64,000 nucleotides of DNA from Capnocytophaga sp. oral taxon 863 str. F0517 (lineage in GTDB: Bacteria > Bacteroidota > Bacteroidia > Flavobacteriales > Flavobacteriaceae): positions 50,588-114,587 of the forward strand of contig NZ_KE992171.1 in assembly GCF_000466425.1 (NCBI RefSeq). The letters run 5' to 3'. The translations under genes and the position numbers were made by a program. This document shows, one piece after another, positions 45,780 through 52,819 of this stretch. Position 1 is the stretch's first letter. Each line of letters begins with the position of its first letter. The notes under the pieces were generated by a model, which was given only the letters and a program-made list of their open reading frames with translations, ran no database searches and was not told where the DNA came from.

Positions 45780-47321
45780 CTAGAAACCACCCAACCAGCC
45801 TTCTCTATCAAGGCTACGGTATTGTATAGCTTCGCCTATATGGTGCTCCTTGATAGTTTCACTATTCTCTAAATCTGCTATAGTACGAGCGACCTTCAGG
45901 ATACGGTCATAGGCTCGAGCCGAAAGGTTTAGCCGCTCCATGGCTTTCTTGAGCATAGCCAAGGAGGAGGCCTCCACATGGCAGTATTTGCCTATCTGCT
46001 GGCTGCTCATTTGGGCATTGTAGTGGATATGTTCGTATTGGGCAAACCGCAGGGTCTGTATCTCTCGGGCACGAATTACTCGCTCTCGTATCGCAGTACT
46101 GCTCTCGGCCTTTTCGGCTTGGGCGAGCTTCTCGAAGGGAACAGGATTGACCTCTATATGGATATCTATCCTATCAAGCAAAGGTCCTGATATCTTGCTC
46201 AAGTACCGCTGCATCTCGGCCGGAGAGCTGGTCATCGGGGCATCAGGGTCGTTGAAATAACCACTGGGGGAAGGGTTCATACTGGCAACCAACATGAACG
46301 AAGCGGGATAGGTGATGGAGAACTTGGTACGAGAGATAGTTACCTCTCTGTCTTCCAAAGGCTGGCGCATCACCTCCAGTACACTACGCTTGAACTCTGG
46401 GAGTTCGTCCAAAAAAAGCACTCCATTATGCGCCAAGGAGATTTCCCCAGGCTGTGGATAGCTACCCCCTCCTACTAGCGCCACGTCTGATATGGTATGG
46501 TGTGGACTGCGAAAAGGCCGCTGACAGATAAGCCCATTGTCTTTGACCCGCCCCACGACACTATGGATCTTGGTGGTTTCCAAGGCTTCCTGTAAGGTCA
46601 TAGGGGGGAGTATGCCAGGAAGGCGCTTGGCCAGCATCGTTTTTCCTGAACCAGGAGGTCCTATCAGGATAATGTTATGTCCGCCTGCGGCAGCAATCTC
46701 CATACAGCGCTTGACACTCTCTTGGCCTTTGACATCAGCAAAGTCAAACTCAGGGGTCTCCACATGCTTGAAGAACTCCTCACGGGTGTTTAGCTCCACT
46801 CGCTGCAAGCTATCTTCTCCATTGAGAAAATCAATAACCTGCTTGATATTCTCTGCTCCATATACCTCTAAGTTATTCACTATAGCAGCCTCCTTGGCAT
46901 TTTGCATAGGAAGAATAAAGCCTTTGAAGCCTTCTTTTCTCGCTTGAATGGCGATAGGGAGCGCCCCTTTGATGGGTTGCAGACTGCCATCCAAGGAGAG
47001 TTCGCCCATGATAACATATCGCTCCAGCTCCTCACACTGTATCTGTCCATTGGCGGCCAAGATGCCAATGGCAAAACTCAGATCATAGGCCGATCCCTCC
47101 TTACGCATATCGGCTGGTGCCATATTGATGGTGATCTTTTTTCCAGGAATTTTGTATTGATTATTGTGTAAGGCAGCTTCTATACGGATATGACTCTCCT
47201 TGATGGCATTGTCGGGTAGACCAACTAAGAAATAGCCGATACCCTTATCGATATTGACCTCAATGGTAATGGTGATCGCCTCTACGCCATAAACAGCACT
47301 GCCATAGATCTTTACTAACAT
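45780..47321 (-). CDS. comM: YifB/ComM family Mg chelatase-like AAA+ ATPase
   Basis: A 513-residue protein: an N-terminal Lon-protease-like domain, an AAA+ core with Walker A GPPGSGKT (221-228), the RPFRSPHHTISDVALVGGG segment and VLFLDELPEF (Walker B), and the C-terminal Mg-chelatase-type domain (LSARAYDRILKVARTIADLE). ComM in naturally competent species is a helicase that helps branch migration during transformation. Homologues are nearly universal, so natural competence is not implied. A TAAATTTG element lies 36 bases upstream, divergent from the NUDIX gene. Confidence 0.93.
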   Translation of the reverse strand: MLVKIYGSAVYGVEAITITIEVNIDKGIGYFLVGLPDNAIKESHIRIEAALHNNQYKIPGKKITINMAPADMRKEGSAYDLSFAIGILAANGQIQCEELERYVIMGELSLDGSLQPIKGALPIAIQARKEGFKGFILPMQNAKEAAIVNNLEVYGAENIKQVIDFLNGEDSLQRVELNTREEFFKHVETPEFDFADVKGQESVKRCMEIAAAGGHNIILIGPPGSGKTMLAKRLPGILPPMTLQEALETTKIHSVVGRVKDNGLICQRPFRSPHHTISDVALVGGGSYPQPGEISLAHNGVLFLDELPEFKRSVLEVMRQPLEDREVTISRTKFSITYPASFMLVASMNPSPSGYFNDPDAPMTSSPAEMQRYLSKISGPLLDRIDIHIEVNPVPFEKLAQAEKAESSTAIRERVIRAREIQTLRFAQYEHIHYNAQMSSQQIGKYCHVEASSLAMLKKAMERLNLSARAYDRILKVARTIADLENSETIKEHHIGEAIQYRSLDREGWLGGF

Positions 47322-47356
47322 GCTTTTTGTTTTTGAAAAAGATTTTTTGTCTATAG

Positions 47357-47364
47357 CAAATTTA
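47357..47364 (-). promoter_or_regulatory. -7 element upstream of yifB/comM
   Basis: TAAATTTG on the minus strand fits TAnnTTTG, 35 bases before the ATG at 47321. No clear -33 box. Confidence 0.4.
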
Positions 47365-47435
47365 CAAAAAAATAATGACTTTTTGGCTATAAAAGTAATT
47401 TTCTTTTTCAGTGTGCCTATGTGCGTAATTTTTAT

Positions 47436-47443
47436 TACTTTTG
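47436..47443 (+). promoter_or_regulatory. -7 element upstream of the NUDIX gene
   Basis: TACTTTTG fits TAnnTTTG, 24 bases before the ATG at 47468. The -33 region is not convincing. Confidence 0.4.
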
Positions 47444-47467
47444 TCCTTGTTAATAAAGAAGTAATCT

Positions 47468-47983
47468 ATGGAGTCTATTTTTACCTATTGTCCTCATTGT
47501 GGCAGCAAGGAGGTGGAGTTTCCTCGCTTAGTTCGTTTTCTCTGTCACCATTGTGGTTTTGTCTATTATCATAATATAGCCGCTGCGGTAGCGGTTATCT
47601 TCAGGCGCGAGAATGAGATTCTCTTTGCAGTGCGCAATATAGACCCCGATAAGGGCAAGCTTGACCTGCCTGGAGGCTTTATAGACCCAGATGAGAATGC
47701 CGAAGCAGCTGCTTGTCGTGAGGTAAATGAAGAATTGGGCTTACAGATAACCCCAAGCCAACTAAAATATGTGACGACTCAGCCTAACAACTATCTGTAT
47801 AAGAAGGTACCCTATCGCACTATGGATATTTTCTACGAATGTCCCTTGGAGGTACCGGTCTCCGTCAGGGCAGAAGATGAAATCAAATCCTTACAATGGA
47901 TTCCTATCCCCGAAATAGACCTTAGTAAAATAGGTTTTGTCTCTGTACGAACCGTTATGGAAAAATATTACCTAAACCTATGA
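47468..47983 (+). CDS. NUDIX hydrolase with N-terminal zinc ribbon
   Basis: A 171-residue protein. Four cysteines (Cys8, Cys11, Cys26, Cys29) form a zinc ribbon like that of NudC-type NADH pyrophosphatases, followed by a Nudix domain whose box GGFIDPDENAEAAACREVNEELG (about 69-91) has all catalytic Glu residues. It lacks the SQPWPFPxS motif of true NudC, so the substrate (NADH, ADP-ribose, capped RNA or another nucleotide) is undetermined. The stop overlaps the next start in ATGA. Confidence 0.87.
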   Translation: MESIFTYCPHCGSKEVEFPRLVRFLCHHCGFVYYHNIAAAVAVIFRRENEILFAVRNIDPDKGKLDLPGGFIDPDENAEAAACREVNEELGLQITPSQLKYVTTQPNNYLYKKVPYRTMDIFYECPLEVPVSVRAEDEIKSLQWIPIPEIDLSKIGFVSVRTVMEKYYLNL

Positions 47984-48339
47984 AATTCAATTCCAAATAC
48001 TTCTTTGCTGCCCTGATTATCTTTCTAGTAGAGGTAGCCATAGCCACTTTATTCAAGAGTGTTTCCTTTGTACGGGCATACTTGGGAGATATTTTAGTAG
48101 TGATACTAATTTATTGTTTTATAAGAGCCTTTTTCCGTATCAAGAACACCAAGAAATTACTTATAGGGATTTTCTGCTTTGCCGTATTTGTGGAAATACT
48201 ACAGTATTTTAAGCTCGCTACTTTCTTTGGCTTTGGCAAAGGTACTCTTGGCTATATTCTTTTAGGGAATTACTTTTCCTTTGAGGATATTCTCTGCTAT
48301 GCTACAGGCTGTTTTTTAGCACTTGTATTTGATAAATAA
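47980..48339 (+). CDS. DUF2809-like small membrane protein
   Basis: A 119-residue polytopic protein with four hydrophobic segments (about 8-25, 35-50, 60-78 and 95-115). The pattern YFFAALIIFLVEVAIA, FVRAYLGDILVVILIY and FVEILQYF resembles the DUF2809 family, whose function is unknown. It overlaps the NUDIX gene by 4 bases, so the two are translated together. Confidence 0.75.
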   Translation: MKFNSKYFFAALIIFLVEVAIATLFKSVSFVRAYLGDILVVILIYCFIRAFFRIKNTKKLLIGIFCFAVFVEILQYFKLATFFGFGKGTLGYILLGNYFSFEDILCYATGCFLALVFDK

Positions 48340-48367
48340 AAATTACTTGTCGTTAATCATCAAAGTT

Positions 48368-48667
48368 TTATTCGTAATAAGTAATCCTGCGTTCTATAAC
48401 GTAGGTAGCATTATTATAGTCTGCTATATCATATCTTTTTTCATATAGTACTTTTACATATTTACCATTAATTTCTTCTATATCATATTTCATTATATGA
48501 ATAGATTTTATCTTTCCTTTGAGTGTATCAGGAAAATCGTGTTCAATGATAGAGGGTATATGATACGTTTTCTTTGTATTTTTTATTTCTTTGTTATTTT
48601 CACAAGACCATAAAAAAGCTATAAAAATAAAAAAACTTATTTTAGTTACTAAAAAGGTATTTTTCAT
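48368..48667 (-). CDS. Small lipoprotein, truncated paralogue of the neighbouring YD-repeat-like protein
   Basis: A 99-residue protein with a lipoprotein signal (ISFFIFIAFLWSC, lipobox Cys21). FPDTLKGKIKSIHIMKYDIE matches FPKPLRGKIKTMHTVGCRIE of the larger protein encoded just upstream, and the ending VIERRITYYE matches YERTFTYYE at its end. The 3-prime ends also align at the DNA level (TTTTATTCGTAATA at both stops). It therefore looks like the head and tail of the large protein with the repeat region removed. Function unknown; AT-rich. Confidence 0.65.
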   Translation of the reverse strand: MKNTFLVTKISFFIFIAFLWSCENNKEIKNTKKTYHIPSIIEHDFPDTLKGKIKSIHIMKYDIEEINGKYVKVLYEKRYDIADYNNATYVIERRITYYE

Positions 48668-48681
48668 ACTATTTTTATATT

Positions 48682-49264
48682 TTATTCGTAATAGGTAAAA
48701 GTTCTTTCATAGATATTAGTTAGTTTTCCTTTATAATATTCTTCTATTTTTATACAATTTCCTATAGCATCATAATAGTAAAGTGATTTTGGATTCCCTT
48801 TTTCTTTTTTCCAAGCCTTTTCGATAAGGTACCCTTCAGGAGAATACTTATTTTCCCAAGTGGATTTTTCTTGTCCTTTCTTATAAGAAGTACCTTTGAT
48901 TTCTTTTCCTTTTTCATCGTATGAATAAGTAGTTTCTTCCTCTAAAGTATCGAAACTGTATTCTAATTTTTTAATTATTTTACCTTTTTCGTTATATTTG
49001 TTAATAACTTTTCTATCTATGATATAGTCAATTCCAATTCCTGTATAGTAACTTTCTGTTTCTATAAGTTTTCCTTCTTTATAAGTGTATAATACGTAGG
49101 AATGATCATCATATTCTTTAATAAGTGTATTATTTTCATAGATTCTATTGGTAAGGATATGGGGCTTTTCTCCTTTTTCTTTTTCTGTAACACGAATAAG
49201 ATTTCCTAAGGTATCATATTCATATATAGTAGTGGAATGTTTTTTAGGATTTTTCTCTTTTTCT
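48682..49264 (-). pseudogene. Downstream half of the YD-repeat-like gene, in the -1 frame (no start codon of its own)
   Basis: From about 49264 to the TAA at 48682 the minus strand is open for about 194 codons without a single ATG, in the frame reached by slipping back one base from the upstream ORF at the A AAA AAG site. The translation continues the same repeat pattern: STTIYEYDTLGNLIRV, VLYTYKEGKLIETESYY, TTYSYDEKGKEIKG, SLYYYDAIGNCIKIEEYY, ending YERTFTYYE. Joined to the upstream part it gives a protein of exactly 390 residues. It is either a broken gene, a phase-variable gene, a programmed frameshift product or a sequencing error at a homopolymer. Confidence 0.75.
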
Positions 49265-49853
49265 TTTTTTCGAGGAGTTTACTCTTAGCATCATAAGTAT
49301 AGAGAGCAGTATAGAATAATTTGTTTTTATAATAGTCTTCCTCTTTGATTATATTGTCTGCTTCATTATAGAAATATAGAGAAACTTTTGAGCCGTAACG
49401 GTCTATGTCTTTTCTATCTACAAGTAAGTTTTTATCATTATAGAAATTAAATCTTTCTGCAGAGTGGCGAATACTATCTATAACATAAGAGATTTTTCGG
49501 TAGGTGAGACTGTCTGCTTTATTGAAAGTTTTTATCTCCCAGTCCATCAGATTTCCCAGCGCATCATAAGTATAAAAAGCTATATCATTGCCTCTTTTAT
49601 CAAAGTGATAGGTGTAGGTATAAGGATCAATCTTATTCTTATGGAAAAGATGATATACAGCAACAGGAGTATCTCCCTGATATTCTATCCTGCAACCGAC
49701 CGTATGCATCGTTTTTATTTTTCCACGAAGAGGTTTAGGAAAAAACTGATCGTATTTTTCATTTGTTTTATAGGCAATAGTATCTTTATTAGCTGTATTT
49801 TGAGCAACTAAAGTACTACAAAAAAATAAAAAGGAGAGTAAATAGTTTTTCAT
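49206..49853 (-). CDS. YD-repeat-like exported protein, zero-frame ORF ending after a frameshift
   Basis: Start at 49853 (MKNYLLSFLFFCSTLVAQ, Sec signal); an ATG 20 codons upstream would put non-signal sequence before it. The mature part has loosely repeated units of the YD type (YTYHFDKRGNDIAFYTYDALGNLMDW, then YFYNEADNIIKEEDYY and LYTYDAKSKLLE), related to the repeats of Rhs/wall-associated proteins and common in Bacteroidota hypothetical proteins. At 49258-49273 it meets the sequence GAA AAA AAG AAA AAG; the zero frame then reads 19 unrelated codons to a TAG at 49206, while the -1 frame continues the repeats. Export or surface location is likely; function unknown. Confidence 0.7.
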   Translation of the reverse strand: MKNYLLSFLFFCSTLVAQNTANKDTIAYKTNEKYDQFFPKPLRGKIKTMHTVGCRIEYQGDTPVAVYHLFHKNKIDPYTYTYHFDKRGNDIAFYTYDALGNLMDWEIKTFNKADSLTYRKISYVIDSIRHSAERFNFYNDKNLLVDRKDIDRYGSKVSLYFYNEADNIIKEEDYYKNKLFYTALYTYDAKSKLLEKKKKRKILKNIPLLYMNMIP

Positions 49854-49950
49854 AGCATTACAAATTAAAATTATCTTACAGAACGGAGTATTTTTGGTAG
49901 TGATTCTTTCCAAAACTTCCAGTTATGAGTACCTTGTCGGAATATTTCAG

Positions 49951-51327
49951 TTAGCCAAATAGGTGCGCGATGACCTCTTCTACTTTGGCATAAGTGATAA
50001 CATTGATATTGCTTTTGGTGGCGGTGAGCTTGCAGTATTTGGAGATAAAGATGGTGTCAAAACCGAGCTTTTCAGCCTCTGAGATACGTTGTTCTACGCG
50101 CTGTACGGGTCGTATTTCTCCCCCTAAGCCTACTTCGGCAGCAAAGCAAAAGGTCTTAGGAATAGCTACATCTTCGTTGGAGGAGAGTATCGCCATAGCC
50201 ACGCCTAAGTCAGTGGAAGGGTCATCTACCGAGATGCCTCCTGTGATGTTCAGGAACACGTCCTTGCTGCCTAAGCGAAAGCCTGCGCGCTTTTCCAGTA
50301 CCGCAAGGAGCATATTTAGGCGCTTGGCATTGAAACCTGTGGTGGAGCGCTGGGGGGTACCATATACAGCACTGCTTACAAGGGCTTGTATCTCAATCAT
50401 GAGGGGGCGCATCCCCTCTATAGTAGCCACGATAGCTGTGCCAGAGCTATTTTCATCGGTCTTGGAAAGGAGTACCTCGGAGGGGTTACTCACTTCCCTA
50501 AGGCCTGTGGAGAGCATCTCATAGATACCCAATTCGGAAGTAGAGCCAAATCGGTTTTTCAGTGCTCTGAGGATACGGAATACATGGTTGCGGTCGCCCT
50601 CAAATTGTAAGACGGTATCTACCATGTGTTCCAAGATTTTAGGTCCTGCTATGGTGCCATCCTTGGTGATATGCCCTACGATAATCACGGGTACTCCTGT
50701 GAGCTTGGCATACTTGATAAGCTCCGCCGTACATTCCCGAATTTGGGAGATACTCCCTGCCGAGGCTTCTATATAGTCCGAGTGGAGTGTCTGAATGGAG
50801 TCTATGATAAGGATTTCAGGATCCAGGTCTTTGATTTGCTGGAAGATGTTTTGGGTCTTGGTTTCAGTAAGTATATAGCAGTTGTTACGAGCATTGGTGA
50901 TACGCTCTCCTCGCATCTTGATTTGTTTTTGGCTTTCCTCGCCCGATACATATAGGGTTTTGTAGGGCATACGCATGGCTATTTGTAGCAGCAACGTACT
51001 CTTACCTATCCCAGGTTCGCCTCCTATAAGTACGACCGAACCAGGAACAATGCCCCCACCCAGTACATTGTTCAGCTCTTGATCGCCACTATCCAAGCGC
51101 ATTTCTTTTTCAGTGGTAATTTCATGTAAGGGGACGTATTTGTTAGTTTTCCTTGAGCGGGGGGTGTCATCCTGCTCATCATTCTTTTTCCATTGGTGTT
51201 TTTCCTCCTTTTGGATGACTTCCTCCACGATGGTATTCCACTCCTTACAAGCGTAACATTGTCCTTGCCATTTGCTGTATTGTGCGCCACAGTTCTGGCA
51301 GAAAAAAGCAGTTTTTGTCTTTGCCAT
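49951..51327 (-). CDS. radA: DNA repair protein RadA
   Basis: RadA is a RecA-related, DnaB-like motor that helps branch migration in recombination. The 458-residue protein has the N-terminal zinc finger (Cys10, Cys13, Cys24, Cys27), Walker A GGEPGIGKST (102-111), the RadA-specific KNRFGST motif (LKNRFGST) and the C-terminal Lon-like domain (DVFLNITGGISVDDPSTDLGVA). A TATCTTTG element lies at 51348-51355. It is divergent from the trp operon. Confidence 0.97.
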   Translation of the reverse strand: MAKTKTAFFCQNCGAQYSKWQGQCYACKEWNTIVEEVIQKEEKHQWKKNDEQDDTPRSRKTNKYVPLHEITTEKEMRLDSGDQELNNVLGGGIVPGSVVLIGGEPGIGKSTLLLQIAMRMPYKTLYVSGEESQKQIKMRGERITNARNNCYILTETKTQNIFQQIKDLDPEILIIDSIQTLHSDYIEASAGSISQIRECTAELIKYAKLTGVPVIIVGHITKDGTIAGPKILEHMVDTVLQFEGDRNHVFRILRALKNRFGSTSELGIYEMLSTGLREVSNPSEVLLSKTDENSSGTAIVATIEGMRPLMIEIQALVSSAVYGTPQRSTTGFNAKRLNMLLAVLEKRAGFRLGSKDVFLNITGGISVDDPSTDLGVAMAILSSNEDVAIPKTFCFAAEVGLGGEIRPVQRVEQRISEAEKLGFDTIFISKYCKLTATKSNINVITYAKVEEVIAHLFG

Positions 51328-51347
51328 TTCTTCTTGTGTTTGAAGAG

Positions 51348-51355
51348 CAAAGATA
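51348..51355 (-). promoter_or_regulatory. -7 element of the radA promoter
   Basis: TATCTTTG on the minus strand fits TAnnTTTG, 20 bases before the radA ATG. Confidence 0.5.
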
Positions 51356-51435
51356 AGAATAATTTGTCAATTGGCTAATTTGCGAAGGAGTTATTTTGCT
51401 AAAAACGAATTTACTGCTGAATATATGCTAAATAA

Positions 51436-51466
51436 TTGGTAAATTACCAAATTATTTTTATCTTTG
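51436..51466 (+). promoter_or_regulatory. Bacteroidota-type promoter of the trp operon
   Basis: TTG at 51436-51438 and TATCTTTG at 51459-51466, 20 bases apart. Transcription should start near 51473, at the edge of the palindrome at 51475-51504, and leave a leader of about 65 bases before trpE. Confidence 0.7.
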
Positions 51467-51474
51467 CACCTCGC

Positions 51475-51504
51475 TATTAGGGTGAATAGCTATTCACCCT
51501 AATA
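51475..51504. promoter_or_regulatory. Perfect 30-base palindrome at the trp operon transcript start (candidate operator or leader hairpin)
   Basis: TATTAGGGTGAATAG (51475-51489) is followed at once by its exact complement CTATTCACCCTAATA (51490-51504). Position, just after the -7 box, suits either a dimeric repressor operator or a stable hairpin at the 5-prime end of the mRNA. No second copy was noticed in the window. Confidence 0.7.
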
Positions 51505-51538
51505 ACGTTAATCATTAACTATTAATCATTAACCATTA

Positions 51539-52819
51539 ATGAATTTCCTAACTGCCTCCCCTCTTTTTTATTATACACTCATCAGAGAAAGATATAAAAA
51601 CTCCTACTTGGCCGAGGACGTCAATCAGGTGATTATCGGTATTGATTGTCATTACTTGGATGCACATCAGTACAGTTATGCCTCCTTGGAGCAATACCAC
51701 CAAAGGCAAAAGGCTATTGCACCCTTTGCGGGACTCTTTGGAGTGTTTTCTTATGAGACCATTCATTTCTTTGAACAAATTCCTGAAAAAAGTCAAAGAC
51801 AATACGACTTTCCTGCTTTTGTTTTTGCTCATGCCAAGGCTTACCTGCACTACTCCAAGGTGAGTAAGGTATATTCCTTCTATGGGGACGAACAGCAGTA
51901 TTTCCGCTTTTTAGAAGAAGCCTCTACTCCCCAAGAACCTACAGGTCAAGAGGCTTTCTATCAGTTACAGACCGACCTTACCCAAGAGCGAGCACATTTC
52001 TACCAAATGGTGGAGAAGGCTAAGGAGTACATCCGCTCAGGGGATGTCTTCCAAGTGGTACTCAGTGAGCAGTTGTCTTTGGAGAGTAATTTGGATTCGC
52101 TTGATTTCTACCGCTACCTAAGCAAGACCAATCCTTCTCCTTATATGTTTCATTTTCCGACACCCTACGGGGAGGTGGTAGGCTCTTCGCCTGAGATTTT
52201 GGTAGATATCACCGGCAGCCAGATTCATATAGCTCCCATAGCAGGCTCACGCCCGCGCGGAAAGGATGCCAATGAGGATTTGCGATTGGAGCAGGAGCTT
52301 TTAGCCGACCCGAAAGAGTGTGCCGAACACCGTATGTTGGTGGATTTGGCACGCAATGATATTGGTAAGTTTGCCGAAAAAGGCTCCGTCGTGGTCAAGG
52401 ACATGATGCATATACTTCGTTATGAGCATATCATGCATATAGAATCCCATGTATATGGCACTAAGCGGGCGGAGGTGTCGCCCTTCGAGGTGATTTCTAT
52501 CGTCTTTCCAGCCGGCACCCTCAGTGGTGCTCCTAAGATACGAGCGATGGAGATTATTGGCGAACTCGAATCCTTCCGGCGCAATGTCTATGGAGGGGGA
52601 ATCGGTTTTCTACACTTCAATGGCAATGTACAGCTGGCTATCGTTATACGCAGTGCCTTTTTTGAAAAAGTAGATGAGCACACGCAGCTCTCAAAGGTCT
52701 TTATCCAAGCAGGGGCAGGTATCGTCTATGACTCTGCTCCAGAGAGGGAGTATGACGAAATCTGCCACAAACGCGCTTCTGTACTGAATGTATTTACCAA
52801 AAACTGTAAAGAGAAATGA
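51539..52819 (+). CDS. trpE: Anthranilate synthase component I
   Basis: TrpE turns chorismate plus ammonia into anthranilate, the committed step of tryptophan synthesis. The 426-residue protein has the chorismate-binding core: SGDVFQVVLSEQL, PSPYMFHF, GSSPEILV, IAPIAGSRPRGKD, HRMLVDLARNDIG, FPAGTLSGAPKIRAMEII and QAGAGIVYDSAPEREYDE. The N-terminal regulatory part is short compared with enterobacterial TrpE, and I cannot clearly place the feedback-inhibition LLES motif. The stop overlaps the next start by 4 bases (ATGA), coupling translation to the amidotransferase subunit. Confidence 0.96.
   Translation: MNFLTASPLFYYTLIRERYKNSYLAEDVNQVIIGIDCHYLDAHQYSYASLEQYHQRQKAIAPFAGLFGVFSYETIHFFEQIPEKSQRQYDFPAFVFAHAKAYLHYSKVSKVYSFYGDEQQYFRFLEEASTPQEPTGQEAFYQLQTDLTQERAHFYQMVEKAKEYIRSGDVFQVVLSEQLSLESNLDSLDFYRYLSKTNPSPYMFHFPTPYGEVVGSSPEILVDITGSQIHIAPIAGSRPRGKDANEDLRLEQELLADPKECAEHRMLVDLARNDIGKFAEKGSVVVKDMMHILRYEHIMHIESHVYGTKRAEVSPFEVISIVFPAGTLSGAPKIRAMEIIGELESFRRNVYGGGIGFLHFNGNVQLAIVIRSAFFEKVDEHTQLSKVFIQAGAGIVYDSAPEREYDEICHKRASVLNVFTKNCKEK

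Noticed and set aside
47320..47574. An 84-codon plus-strand ORF between yifB and the NUDIX gene
   Set aside because: It overlaps the NUDIX start in another frame and both promoters; the NUDIX frame has clear motifs.
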